Shown: piece by piece, positions 25,682-34,499 of the stretch | How the letters are laid out: each line of letters begins with the position of its first letter | Numbering within the stretch: the stretch's first letter is position 1 | NCBI GenBank assembly: GCA_937873275.1 | Contig: CALMRC010000104.1 | Coordinates: 1-61,590, forward strand | DNA: 61,590 nt | Reading direction: 5' to 3' | From: an uncultured Spirochaetota bacterium | Lineage (GTDB): Bacteria > Spirochaetota > Spirochaetia > Treponematales > UBA12059 | Notes under the pieces: generated by a model | Databases searched by the model: none | What the model was told of the DNA's origin: nothing | The model's input: only the letters and a program-made list of their open reading frames with translations | Program-made: the position numbers and the translations under genes

Positions 25682-26422
25682 CTAGGGAGAGGCATCCCCC
25701 GGGAAGGCCTCCCACAGGGATTCCCCGGGAGGGCAGGGCGCCGTCAGGAGGATCCTCTCCCCCGTTCCGGGGTGCTCGAACTCCAGGGACCGTGCGTGGA
25801 GCAGGATGAGGCCGTTCCGGGAGGATCGGCGGGCCCCGTACTTGAGGTCCCCCCGGATGGGGCAGCCCGCGGCCGCGAGCTGGGCCCGGATCTGGTGGGT
25901 CCGCCCGGTCCAGGGCCGGATTTCCAGGAGGTCGTACCGATCCCCGCGTCCGAGGATCCGGTAGTCCAGGACTGCCAGGTCCGGGCTCAGGTCCTCCGCC
26001 GGGATCGGGGCGCCGATCCGGGATCGCCAAGGCTCGGGGTCTCCTTTCAGGGGGACGGCCAGGGTGCGGTTTCTCCGGGGGTCCCGGACGAGGCGGTGGG
26101 ACAGACGGGCTTCCGGGACCGAGGGGGAGCGGTCCGGGACGGCCCAGTAGAGTTTCCGGATCCGGCGGTTCCGGAAGGCGGCGTCCAGGGCGGAGACGGC
26201 CTTGCGGCTCTTCCCGAAAAGGATCACGCCGCTGGTCCGGCGGTCCAGGCGGTGGGTAGCTTCGAGGAAGACCGTCCGGCCGTCCCGCTCCGCCAGAAGC
26301 TCCGACAACCGTCCCTGGAGCGAGGGATCCCCGGTGGCGTCCGGCTGGACGGGCAGGGGGCCCAGCTTGGCGACGGCCAGGATGCCGTCGTCCTCGAAGA
26401 GTATCTCGAAATCTTGGGGCAT
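25682..26422 (-). CDS. RluA-family pseudouridine synthase (second copy)
   Basis: A 246-aa enzyme that isomerises uridine in structured RNA. Catalytic Asp60 is in HRLDRRTSG; GRTHQIRAQLAAAGCPIRGDLKYG is the conserved C-terminal motif region (seen from about residue 180). It lacks an S4 domain. It differs clearly from the 5.1 kb paralogue, so the two probably have different target sites. No Shine-Dalgarno is apparent before the ATG, and the transcript may be leaderless. It is divergent from deoD and converges on the histidine phosphatase gene. Confidence 0.85.
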   Translation of the reverse strand: MPQDFEILFEDDGILAVAKLGPLPVQPDATGDPSLQGRLSELLAERDGRTVFLEATHRLDRRTSGVILFGKSRKAVSALDAAFRNRRIRKLYWAVPDRSPSVPEARLSHRLVRDPRRNRTLAVPLKGDPEPWRSRIGAPIPAEDLSPDLAVLDYRILGRGDRYDLLEIRPWTGRTHQIRAQLAAAGCPIRGDLKYGARRSSRNGLILLHARSLEFEHPGTGERILLTAPCPPGESLWEAFPGDASP

Positions 26423-26565
26423 GATTCCAGGCTACCATGGACGGCGGGTGCGCAGGAAGTCCGCGACGGCCGGGTTTACCGGCCGCGAAACCTGGGGTAC
26501 TCTTGTAGCCCCGGTTCCGGACGAGGTCCCGGCGCCGGGCCATTCCTCGCGCGGAAGGAGCCGAC

Positions 26566-27273
26566 ATGAGCATCCATATCGAGGCCGCCCCCGGCCAGAT
26601 CGCCCCGGACATCCTGCTTCCCGGGGATCCCCTCCGGGCCAAGTACATCGCGGAAACCCTGCTGGAAGGGTCGGTCCAGTTCAACCGGGTCCGGAACATG
26701 TTCGGGTACACCGGGGCCTGGAAGGGCCGGAAGGTTTCCGTCATGGGTACGGGAATGGGGCAGCCCTCCCTCTCGATCTACGTGAACGAGCTCCTGCGGG
26801 AGTACGGGGTCAAGCGGTTGATCCGGGTGGGGACCTGCGGAAGTCTGCGGAAGGAGATCGCCGTACGGGACCTGGTCCTGGCCCTCTCGGCCTGCACGGA
26901 TTCGGCGGTCAACCGCATCCGGTTCCGGGGCATGGACTACGCCCCCGCCGCCTCCTTCCCCCTGCTCCTGTCCGCACACCGGGCGGCCCGGGCCAAGGGG
27001 TTTTCCGTCCAGGCCGGACCCGTGATCTCCAGCGATTCCTTCTACACCGAGGATCCCGACCAGTGGAAGCTCTGGGCCCGGTTCGGGGTCCTGGCCGTGG
27101 AGATGGAGACCGCGGAACTCTATACCCTGGCCGCCAAGTTCGGGGCCCAGGCCCTCTCGGTCCTGACGGTCAGCGACAACCTGGTCACCGGCGGGGACAC
27201 GACCAGCGCCGAGCGGGAGACCACCTTCCGGGCCATGGCCGAGCTGGCCCTGGACGCCCTGAACGAGGAATAA
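26566..27273 (+). CDS. deoD: purine nucleoside phosphorylase, DeoD type
   Basis: A 235-aa cytoplasmic enzyme that cleaves purine (deoxy)nucleosides with phosphate to base and (deoxy)ribose-1-phosphate in salvage. The family features are complete: [14 protein letters not shown] at the start, the phosphate-binding GTGMGQPS near residue 64, VGTCGSL near residue 90, the nucleoside-binding VEMETAELY near residue 178 and SDN near residue 204. GGAAGGAG precedes the ATG. Length and motifs match the hexameric bacterial type. A 9-nt-period repeat element starts 15 nt after the stop. Confidence 0.95.
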   Translation: MSIHIEAAPGQIAPDILLPGDPLRAKYIAETLLEGSVQFNRVRNMFGYTGAWKGRKVSVMGTGMGQPSLSIYVNELLREYGVKRLIRVGTCGSLRKEIAVRDLVLALSACTDSAVNRIRFRGMDYAPAASFPLLLSAHRAARAKGFSVQAGPVISSDSFYTEDPDQWKLWARFGVLAVEMETAELYTLAAKFGAQALSVLTVSDNLVTGGDTTSAERETTFRAMAELALDALNEE

Positions 27274-27287
27274 GATTTTATTGGACT

Positions 27288-27481
27288 CACCACGGAGCAC
27301 ACGGAGGAAGAAAAAAGGAAGGGAGAAAGGGACAGGATAACAGGATACCGGGATCAACAGGATTATGAGCTATCGTGTTTCGGGACAGAATGTCTCGGAT
27401 ACTATCCTGATCATCCTCGAATTCCTGTTTTTCAGTCTTTTTCTATGCTTTTTCTCCGTGTCCTCCGTGAACTCCGTGGTG
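27288..27481. repeat. nested inverted-repeat element with 9-nt-period arms
   Basis: Outer arms: CACCACGGAGCACACGGAG on the left (from 27288) and CTCCGTGTCCTCCGTG..CTCCGTGGTG on the right (27454-27481), units of 9 nt. Inner arms: ACAGGATA ACAGGATACC GGGATCAAC AGGAT (27330-27364) and TATCCTGAT CATCCTCGA ATTCCTG (27402-27427), again near 9 nt. The centre holds a GACA-GAA-TGTC hairpin. It fills the gap between deoD and the SpiroCoCo gene; no protein gene is supported inside. Confidence 0.75.
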
Positions 27482-27493
27482 AATTCCCGAGAA

Positions 27494-30400
27494 CTATTGC
27501 GAGCTCAGCTCCAGGATCAGCTCCACCTCGCCCCGGGAGAGCTTGACCGCCCGGGCGATCTCCTCCACTTTCCAGCCCTGGTGGGCCAGCTTGCGGACCG
27601 TCTCCTGGGCGGACAGGGAGGGGGCGCCGGGTTCCTTCCGGGCTCCGCCGGCCTCCTGCTTGAGCAGGGTGCCCAGGAGCTTGAGCTGGTCCTGGGCCTG
27701 CTTGTTGAGCTCCTCCAGACGGGTCTCGGTCCGGGCCAGCCATTCCCGGGCCTTCTGGACCTTCTCGATCCGGGTTTCCGTCTCCTCCAGGTCCTTGTCC
27801 AGGTCGGCCAGGCGGGAAACGGCCTGGTCCACCCGGTCCCGGTCCTTTTCCAGGGCATCCAGGGCGGCCCGAAGTTCCGCGGTGCGGTCCGTCAGGGGCC
27901 GAACGCGCTGTTCGAGGTCCTTGACCTCCTGCTCGACGGCCCGGAGGGCCTCGAAGCTCTTGTCCACCCCGTCCGCGGTGGTGTCCAGGAGGGGGCTCTT
28001 CTTCTCCAGCCGGTCGAATTTCGTGCCCGCCTCGTCGGCCAGGCCGGATAGCCGGCGGAATTCCGCCTGAAGGTCCGTGAGGGAGTCCCGGCTCTCCGTT
28101 ACCGACGCCAGCTTGCGGTCCACTTCCTGGGAAAGGCCCAGGAGGCGCTGGAAGTCCTCTTCCAGGGTGTCGATGCGGCGCTTTTCCGCCAGGAACCGGC
28201 TGACCTTCTGTTCCGTCTCGTCCTCTAGACGCTTGATCCGCTGGAACTGGGTTTCCAGCTCCGCGATCTCGCCCTTCCGGGCTTCCAGCCGGGCCAGGTC
28301 GCCCTTGAGGGTCTCGATGGTGGTGCGAAGATTGTTCTGGAGCTCGTCGGCCCGCTCGAAGAGCTTGGTCTGGGCGGCGAAGGCCTTGACCCGGGCGTCG
28401 ATGTCCGCCAGGACCCGGGCCCGCTCCGCGGATTCCCGCTCGAAGCGCTCGGCGAAGCGCTTGGCCTCGGTCTCCGTCTTTCCCGCGTAGTCCTCGGCGG
28501 AGCGCTGGAAGGCCTGGAGGGCCTGGTCCATCTCCGCGGCCAGTTCCCGGCTCCGGCGCTGGGAATCCGCGGACATCGCCTCGTAGGACCGGCCGAAGCC
28601 CTCCAGGGCCTGGGCGATCTTCTGGGTGAGCTCCTGCCGGAACCGGGCGGCCTCGGCCTGGGCGGCCTGGGTCTCCCGGGACAGGCTCTCCCGGAATTCC
28701 TTTCCTTCCCGGGAAGCCGCGTCGGAGGATTCCGAGAGGGCCCGGAGACGGGTTTCCAGGTCCCGGGCGGCTTCCTTGATCCGTTCCCGGCCGTCCACCT
28801 GGAAGCGCTCCAGCTCGGCCCGCACGAAGGCGTCCGCCGCCGCCCGGGCCTCCTGGAGGTCCGTCCGGACGGACTCCCGCAGGGAGGCCAGGGATCCGTC
28901 CGCGGCTTCCATCTGGTCCGTCACGCCGTCCCGGAAGGCCTGGGCCTGGGCGGAGAGCTTTCCCATCTGGTCGAACAGGGTGGTCTGGAGGGCCCCCAGG
29001 GCCGTCCGGAGCTCCTCCGCCGTCTCCTTGGCGGCCTCCCGGTTGGCGGCCCGGGCCTCCTCGGACAGTCCCGCGAGCTTGGTCTCCAGGTCCCCCTGCC
29101 ATTCCGCGAGTCGTTCCTCGATGGTCTCGCTCCGGGCCTTGAGATCCGCGAAGAACTCGTCCTCGAACACCTTGAGCTTCTCGGAGACGCTCTGGTAGGC
29201 CGAGGACTTGAGCACGTTGATCTCCTTCTCCACGGCCTCCATGTTCCCCCGGACCCGGGACGCCTCGGCCAGGATCTCGGTCTCGAAGGCCGCCTGCCGG
29301 GACGCCAGGTCCTTGCCGAAGAGGGCGAAATCCTCCTCCACCCGACGCTCCGTGCCCGCCATGGCGGCCCGGAGGGTTTCCTCCATCCGCTGGATGTCCA
29401 TGTTGGACTCGGAAAGCCGCTCGAACTTGAAGTCCACCTCCGCCCGGTATTCCTCCACCCGGCGGCTGAAGTCCTCGAAGGTCTTCTTTTCCAGGGCCGC
29501 GGCCTCCCGGACCATCTTCTCGTGGATCCCCGCCAGGACGGTTCGGATCTCCTTCTCCATCTCCTTGCCCGAGGCGTCGTATTTGGAAAGCTCCGCCCGA
29601 ATCTCCGCCTGCCGGGCGGCCAGTTCGTCCTGATGGGCCTTGAGCTGGTCCTTGATCTTGGCCTGCAGGGCCTGGGCCAGCTCCAGGGCCCGGGCCTCGA
29701 TCTTGTCGAACCGGGCCGCGGCGATGCCCTCGGCCTTTTCGGCACGGGTCTCGAGCTCGTCGATGCGGGCGGCCAGGATCTCGGCCTGCCCGGATATCTC
29801 GGACCGGGAGGCCTCGAGGAGCTCCCGGGCCTCCTTCTGCCACTCCGCCTTGAAGCCCTTCACCAGGCCCTGGGTTTCCAGGACCTTCTCCTTCGCGGCT
29901 TCCTGTATGGTCTTGAGCTTGCCGTCCAGGGCTTCCTTGAGGCGCTCTCCCCGGGTCTCGATCTGCTCCCGGAACTTCTCGTACGTCGAGTCCTCCAGGC
30001 GCTCCGCCTCGTCCTGGGCCTTGCGGAAGGCGGCGGCCAGGAGCTTCTCCAGCTCCACGTACCGGGCCTTGGCCTGCTCGTTGGCGTCCCGGTAGAAGGC
30101 GGCCACCTGCTCCCGCCGCTGCTCCGTCTCTTCCCGGAGGGCCTCGACCTCCTCCACCGTGGCGTCCAGGCGGTCCCGGGCCTCCGCCACGAGTCCCTCC
30201 CGGGCGGCTTCCAGGGCCTTCCGGGCGTCCTCGGCGAAGCGATCCCGGAGGGCCGGGACCTCCGCGTCGATCCGGGCCAGGGCCTCCTCGGAATCCTTGA
30301 GCTTCCGGGCCAACTGGTCCGCGAAGAGGCTCTCCTCGTGGATGCGCTTGAGGTTCTCGTCCACCCGGGCGGTCATGTCCGCGAGGCGGGTCAGGACGCC

Positions 30401-30706
30401 GTCGTATTCCGAAAGGCGGTTTCCCATGGAGTCCAGGGTATCCGAGCGGGATTCCAGCTCGTCCTGGGCTTCCTTGACGCGCTTCAGGATCTCCTTGGCG
30501 GCCTTGGAGCGGACGTCGAGTTCGATGCCGTAGGACTTGAGGTCCTCGGACCTCTGGTCCACGTAGGCGGCCAGGTCCTCCCGGATGCGGTCCGTGAATT
30601 TCTTCACCTTCTCCAGGGACCGGTTGTCCCGGTCCAGGAATCGGTACACCGCCAGGATGATGGCCACGATGGCGAGGGTTATGAGATTGCCCGGGTCGAA
30701 CAGCAT
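27494..30706 (-). CDS. SpiroCoCo-type long coiled-coil protein with C-terminal helix-turn-helix
   Basis: A 1070-aa protein with an N-terminal membrane anchor (LITLAIVAIILAVYRFL, residues 8-24) followed by almost continuous coiled coil rich in Glu, Ala, Arg and Lys. The last 45 residues (ETVRKLAHQGWKVEEIARAV plus LSRGEVELILEL) look like a small helix-turn-helix. This layout matches the SpiroCoCo family reported only in spirochaetes. It is probably cytoplasmic, tethered to the membrane, and structural (cell shape or flagellar/cytoskeletal filament spacing), with an unknown binding partner for the HTH-like end. The ATG at 30706 follows GGGAG. It stands alone between two repeat elements. Confidence 0.85.
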   Translation of the reverse strand: MLFDPGNLITLAIVAIILAVYRFLDRDNRSLEKVKKFTDRIREDLAAYVDQRSEDLKSYGIELDVRSKAAKEILKRVKEAQDELESRSDTLDSMGNRLSEYDGVLTRLADMTARVDENLKRIHEESLFADQLARKLKDSEEALARIDAEVPALRDRFAEDARKALEAAREGLVAEARDRLDATVEEVEALREETEQRREQVAAFYRDANEQAKARYVELEKLLAAAFRKAQDEAERLEDSTYEKFREQIETRGERLKEALDGKLKTIQEAAKEKVLETQGLVKGFKAEWQKEARELLEASRSEISGQAEILAARIDELETRAEKAEGIAAARFDKIEARALELAQALQAKIKDQLKAHQDELAARQAEIRAELSKYDASGKEMEKEIRTVLAGIHEKMVREAAALEKKTFEDFSRRVEEYRAEVDFKFERLSESNMDIQRMEETLRAAMAGTERRVEEDFALFGKDLASRQAAFETEILAEASRVRGNMEAVEKEINVLKSSAYQSVSEKLKVFEDEFFADLKARSETIEERLAEWQGDLETKLAGLSEEARAANREAAKETAEELRTALGALQTTLFDQMGKLSAQAQAFRDGVTDQMEAADGSLASLRESVRTDLQEARAAADAFVRAELERFQVDGRERIKEAARDLETRLRALSESSDAASREGKEFRESLSRETQAAQAEAARFRQELTQKIAQALEGFGRSYEAMSADSQRRSRELAAEMDQALQAFQRSAEDYAGKTETEAKRFAERFERESAERARVLADIDARVKAFAAQTKLFERADELQNNLRTTIETLKGDLARLEARKGEIAELETQFQRIKRLEDETEQKVSRFLAEKRRIDTLEEDFQRLLGLSQEVDRKLASVTESRDSLTDLQAEFRRLSGLADEAGTKFDRLEKKSPLLDTTADGVDKSFEALRAVEQEVKDLEQRVRPLTDRTAELRAALDALEKDRDRVDQAVSRLADLDKDLEETETRIEKVQKAREWLARTETRLEELNKQAQDQLKLLGTLLKQEAGGARKEPGAPSLSAQETVRKLAHQGWKVEEIARAVKLSRGEVELILELSSQ

Positions 30707-30848
30707 GAGGCGCTCCCTGCTGGGGTCGGGTTCGGCCGAGCCCGGTCCGCATGAGCCGCCGCTCGGCTCGGACCGTCCGCCCGTCCACGCCGAAGTATAT
30801 ACCATGCGGGCCGGCAAATGAAGAACCGATCGGCGATTCCAGGACTTT

Positions 30849-30991
30849 ACCACGGAGAGCGCGAGTCTGAAGTTCGTCAGACTCGCGGCGACGAAGCCCT
30901 TCGGTCTTCGTCGATGTAGCTGCAAAAAATCGCCGAAGCTTGCTTCGGCGCCGTCAGGATGGCACAGCCATCCTGACGCGCGCTCCGTGGT
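30849..30991. repeat. multi-hairpin element with CCACGGAG terminal inverted repeats
   Basis: Terminal arms ACCACGGAG-A-GCGCG (30849-30863) and CGCGC-G-CTCCGTGGT (30977-30991) pair at 14 of 15 positions. Inside are four hairpins: GCGAGTCTGA/TCAGACTCGC (30861-30886, 10 bp), CGACGAAG/CTTCGTCG (30889-30913), CGCCGAAGC-TT-GCTTCGGCG (30931-30950) and GTCAGGATGGC-ACA-GCCATCCTGAC (30953-30977, 11 bp). Nearly every base is paired. The third hairpin recurs at 48379-48399. It lies in a 300-nt gap between SpiroCoCo and proC that has no supported gene. Confidence 0.8.
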
Positions 30992-31008
30992 TTATTCCAG
31001 CAAACTCG

Positions 31009-31875
31009 TCAGGCGCTGATTTCGCGGCTGCGGCGGGCGGCGGCGTCCACGGCGTCCATGACGATGGACCGGAAGGCCCGGCGCTCCATGACGTGGATGC
31101 CCGCGATCGTGGTTCCCGCCGGGGAGGCGACGATGTCCTTGAGTTCCCCGGGATGCATGCCCGATTCCAGGATGATCCGAGCCGCACCCTGGAGGGTCTG
31201 GGCGGCGAATTCGTAGGCCGCCTCCCGGCTCATTCCGTTCAGGACCGCCCCGTCCGCCAGGGACTCGATGAAGAGGAACACGAAGGCCGGCCCGGACCCG
31301 GACAGGGCGGTGACCGTGTCCAGCCAGTCCTCCTCGACCAGCCGCGCCCGGCCGGCCCGGCGGAAGATACCGAGAACCTCCTCCACCTCCTCGGGGCTCA
31401 CCCCCTCGTCGGCGCAGACCGCCGTCATTCCCAGTCCCACGGACAGGGCGATGTTCGGCATGATGCGGATGATCCGGGGCGGGGTGGCGAAGAAGCTGCG
31501 CAGCCGGGCGATGGAGACCCCCGCGGCCATGGATATCAGGAGCGTGTCCGGGGACATGCCCGGGGCGGCCTGGGTCAGCACCGAGGCCACCGCCTTGGGC
31601 TTGACGGCCAGGAGTACCCGGTCCGCGTTCCGGGCGAGGTCCTCCGGGGTTTCCTGGACCGCCAGGCCGTGGCGTTCCGCCAGGCGCTCCGCCCGGGGCC
31701 GGGAACGGTTCCAGATGAGGCCCCGGCCTTCCCCGATGGCGGGTCCCAGGGAGTCCAGCAGGATCTCGACGATGCGTCCGGCCCCCATGAAGCCGAAGGT
31801 CCGGGAGGAATCCGATATGTCCATGTCCGGGAGGATAAAGAATTCCGGCCCGATGGGGAAGGCGAGCCAATTCAT
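31009..31875 (-). CDS. proC: pyrroline-5-carboxylate reductase
   Basis: A 288-aa cytoplasmic enzyme that reduces pyrroline-5-carboxylate to proline with NAD(P)H. The Rossmann motif FGFMGAGRI is near residue 27, VKPKAV near residue 91, and the C-terminal signature VTALSGSGPAFVFLFIESLADG near residue 187 with SPAGTTIAG near residue 255 matches ProC closely. The N terminus is about 17 residues longer than usual; I keep the ATG at 31875 because AAGGAG lies 10 nt upstream, but the ATG at 31824 is possible. The stop is 18 nt from the multi-hairpin element. Confidence 0.92.
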   Translation of the reverse strand: MNWLAFPIGPEFFILPDMDISDSSRTFGFMGAGRIVEILLDSLGPAIGEGRGLIWNRSRPRAERLAERHGLAVQETPEDLARNADRVLLAVKPKAVASVLTQAAPGMSPDTLLISMAAGVSIARLRSFFATPPRIIRIMPNIALSVGLGMTAVCADEGVSPEEVEEVLGIFRRAGRARLVEEDWLDTVTALSGSGPAFVFLFIESLADGAVLNGMSREAAYEFAAQTLQGAARIILESGMHPGELKDIVASPAGTTIAGIHVMERRAFRSIVMDAVDAAARRSREISA

Positions 31876-31977
31876 ATATCAGATGCTCCTTGCGAACCCC
31901 GTCCCGGGGGCATAGAATCAAAGGGGCCGGGGTGGTCCCGTGACGGCAAAGTCTGAAGCCCCGGGGGGAAGTGCGAC

Positions 31978-33636
31978 GTGTCCGATGAAATAGATCCCGA
32001 AATAGCGGCGCTCTTGGGTACGGATTCCGGTTCCAAGCCTTCCGGGGCCGGGGCCTCGTCCGCCTCCATGACCCCGGACTTCGACTCCCTCTTCGGGGGC
32101 GCCGGGGTGGTGATGGAGGAGGGCGGCAAGGCGGAGTTCGACGTCGACCTCTCCCGGGCCCGGATCGCCCCGGTCGAGAAGGATCAGGAGACCGTCCCCA
32201 ACGAGTTCTTCTCCGACCCGGATTATTACCGCAAGGCCCTGGCCGCGGAGGGGGAGGAATCCCAGAAACTCCACGCCCTGCTGTCGAAATATCTGCAGAC
32301 CAAGGATCCCAAGGACCGGGGGGTCTACCGCCAGCAGCTGATCCCGGCCTACTGGAACCTCCTGCACCGGGTGGCCCTGAAGTGCGCCTCCCCGGGCTTT
32401 CCCACGCCGAAGCAGGTCCTCCTCCGGTACGGCGTCCTCCTGCCCACCCTCCTCTCGCCGGAGCAGCAGGACATGATCCAGCGGGTGGTCCACAAGAAGG
32501 AGCTGGACGAGCCCTTCTACTACCTGGACGAGTGGCTCCGGGCCGTGGCCCTGGGGCAGGTGGGTCAGAGCGCCACGGACGAGATCAAGTCCCGGTCCGG
32601 GGACGAACGATCCCGGTTCAACGCCATCCTCCAGCGCGCCCAGGGCAAGAAGGATACGGCGGAAAGCCTCCTGAAGGCCAAGGCCGATTCCCGCAGGACC
32701 CTGGAGGGGCTTCTTCGGGAGCGCCTGGACCAGATCGCCCAGCACGACTCGGTACCGGGGTTCTATCATGTCCCGGCCCCGTACACCGAAGCCCAGAAGA
32801 AGATCATGACCGAATTCCAGGAGATCTTCCGCCACATGCTCCAGGCGGACAAGGAGCTCGGGTCCTCCATCGAGGCTTTCAAGGACGCCACCGAGGAGCT
32901 GGAATCGGTGCGGCAGAAGATGGAGGGCCTGGAGGAGGACGTGAAGGCGAACTTCCAGGCCTTGGCCCAGGAATTCGAGACCGCCCGGCAGATGACCAAG
33001 CTCTGCGTGGGCCGCCAGGGCAACCACTTCCCGATCCTGACCCGGGAATACTTCCACGGAGGCCCTCGGGACATCGGTTCCCGGGAGAACGTCGCCCGTC
33101 TGCTGGCCTGGATCGAAAGCATCGACGTGCAGGCCTTCTGCCGACCCTACAAGAACACCCTGAACCGCATCGTTCCCTACATCGTGATTCTTCCGACCTA
33201 CGGGGATTTCGGGATCTGCTGGGAGCCCTTCGACAAGTTCAACCGGGCCACCAGCCGGGGCCGGGTGGCCATCCCCATGTTCCCCAAGAGCCTCCAGCTG
33301 GCGGTGGTCACCGCCGTGGCGGACCTCCGGTGGCAGGTCGCCAAGGAAAAGGCCTCCTACTACTGGATGGAGGAGGGCCTGACCGGTAACTATTACCAGT
33401 GGTTCACGTCCAAGAAGATGAAGGGGGACGTCAAGGAATTCTTCATCCAGGACTACATCCTGTGGATCACCAAGGAGAGCGAGGGCATCCAGAAGCTGGA
33501 CAAGGAGATCCGGGGGGTGTTCTGGCGATACATGCCCTTCTCCCAGGAGATCAAGGACAAGCTCAAGACCCGGAGCTACGTCTACCAGGAGCTCTACCAG
33601 AAGGACATCAACCGCTCGATGTCCGACGGGTACTGA
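31978..33636 (+). CDS. conserved hypothetical protein, 552 aa (probably spirochaete-specific)
   Basis: Not recognised by domain. It begins with GTG at 31978 behind a purine-rich site. It has no signal peptide or membrane helix. Residues 1-45 are disordered (Ser/Gly/Ala-rich), about 95-300 are helical with a run of charged heptads, 300-360 a coiled coil, and about 365-540 a compact domain with many aromatic residues (REYFHGGPRDIGSRENVARL, RIVPYIVILPTYGDFGICWE). From memory, treponemal genomes carry similar unnamed proteins. Its end overlaps the eamA end by 29 bases, tail to tail. Confidence 0.75.
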   Translation: MSDEIDPEIAALLGTDSGSKPSGAGASSASMTPDFDSLFGGAGVVMEEGGKAEFDVDLSRARIAPVEKDQETVPNEFFSDPDYYRKALAAEGEESQKLHALLSKYLQTKDPKDRGVYRQQLIPAYWNLLHRVALKCASPGFPTPKQVLLRYGVLLPTLLSPEQQDMIQRVVHKKELDEPFYYLDEWLRAVALGQVGQSATDEIKSRSGDERSRFNAILQRAQGKKDTAESLLKAKADSRRTLEGLLRERLDQIAQHDSVPGFYHVPAPYTEAQKKIMTEFQEIFRHMLQADKELGSSIEAFKDATEELESVRQKMEGLEEDVKANFQALAQEFETARQMTKLCVGRQGNHFPILTREYFHGGPRDIGSRENVARLLAWIESIDVQAFCRPYKNTLNRIVPYIVILPTYGDFGICWEPFDKFNRATSRGRVAIPMFPKSLQLAVVTAVADLRWQVAKEKASYYWMEEGLTGNYYQWFTSKKMKGDVKEFFIQDYILWITKESEGIQKLDKEIRGVFWRYMPFSQEIKDKLKTRSYVYQELYQKDINRSMSDGY

Positions 33637-34495
33637 TCCCCGTAGCCAGGTAGACCCCGCAGACCACCACGGCCCCCCCCGCCAACTGGAGGCACGAGAG
33701 GCGCTCCCCCAGGAGCACGAAGGACGCCGCCACGGATACGACGGGGATCAGGTTGATGTGGACGTTCACGATCCCGGGCCCCAGGACGTTGAGCCCGGTG
33801 ACGTAGAACAGGGTGGCCAGGGCGGAGCCGAAGACCCCCAGGAAGAGGACGTTCAGGCCGACGCCCCACCCGAAGGCGTCCCAGGCCACGGTCTCGAACA
33901 GGGCGAAGGGAACGAAGCCCGCCATGCCGAAGGCGCTCTGCCAGAAGGTGATCTCCAGGCGGTCGTACCGCCCCAGGAGGGGCTGGGTCAGGAAGCCGTA
34001 CCCGACCCACGCGAAGGCGGCCAGGAGCATGAAGAGGTAGCCCGCGGGCTCCCGGCTGAGCCGGAAGGATTCGGCCACGATCATTCCGATCCCCGCCACG
34101 CTCAGGGCCGCTCCGAAGCCCTTGCGCGGGGTGAGCCGGTCCCGGAGGAGGGCACTCTCCGCCAGCAGGGTGAACACGGGAATGGTGGCGGTGACCAGGC
34201 TGGCCTCGGAGGCCGAGATCCGGAGGATGCCGTTGTTCTCGAAGAAGAAATAGGCCGTCACCCCCACCAGGCCGCTGGCGGCCATCCGGGCGGCGTCCCG
34301 CCGGGCCAGCCGGGGCAGCCGCCCCCGGGCCGCCAGCAGGGTCGCCAGGAGGACCCCGGCCACGGCGAACCGGGCGAGCCCCAGGCTCATGGGGGGCAGG
34401 GCGCCCAGGGCGACCTTGATGCTCAGGAAGGTGAAGCCCCAGATGAAGGAGGCCGTCAGGGAGGAAAGGACGGCGATCCGGCGGGATACGGCCAC
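33608..34495 (-). CDS. EamA/DMT-family transporter
   Basis: A 295-aa inner-membrane protein with ten predicted helices in two five-helix EamA repeats (SFIWGFTFLSIKVALG in the first, LAAFAWVGYGFLTQPLLGRY opening the second). Family members export amino acids, nucleosides or other metabolites; the substrate is unknown here. It starts 4 nt after the mazG stop, so it is co-transcribed with mazG. The last 29 bases overlap the convergent 552-aa gene, an unusually tight arrangement that may cause mutual interference. Confidence 0.86.
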   Translation of the reverse strand: MAVSRRIAVLSSLTASFIWGFTFLSIKVALGALPPMSLGLARFAVAGVLLATLLAARGRLPRLARRDAARMAASGLVGVTAYFFFENNGILRISASEASLVTATIPVFTLLAESALLRDRLTPRKGFGAALSVAGIGMIVAESFRLSREPAGYLFMLLAAFAWVGYGFLTQPLLGRYDRLEITFWQSAFGMAGFVPFALFETVAWDAFGWGVGLNVLFLGVFGSALATLFYVTGLNVLGPGIVNVHINLIPVVSVAASFVLLGERLSCLQLAGGAVVVCGVYLATGISTRRTSSG

Positions 34496-34499
34496 GCCC

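Noticed and set aside
30849-30991. Cloverleaf-like fold at 30.9 kb as a tRNA or tmRNA
   Set aside because: No acceptor/T-loop consensus, arm lengths do not fit, and the ends match the CCACGGAG arms of another repeat element.
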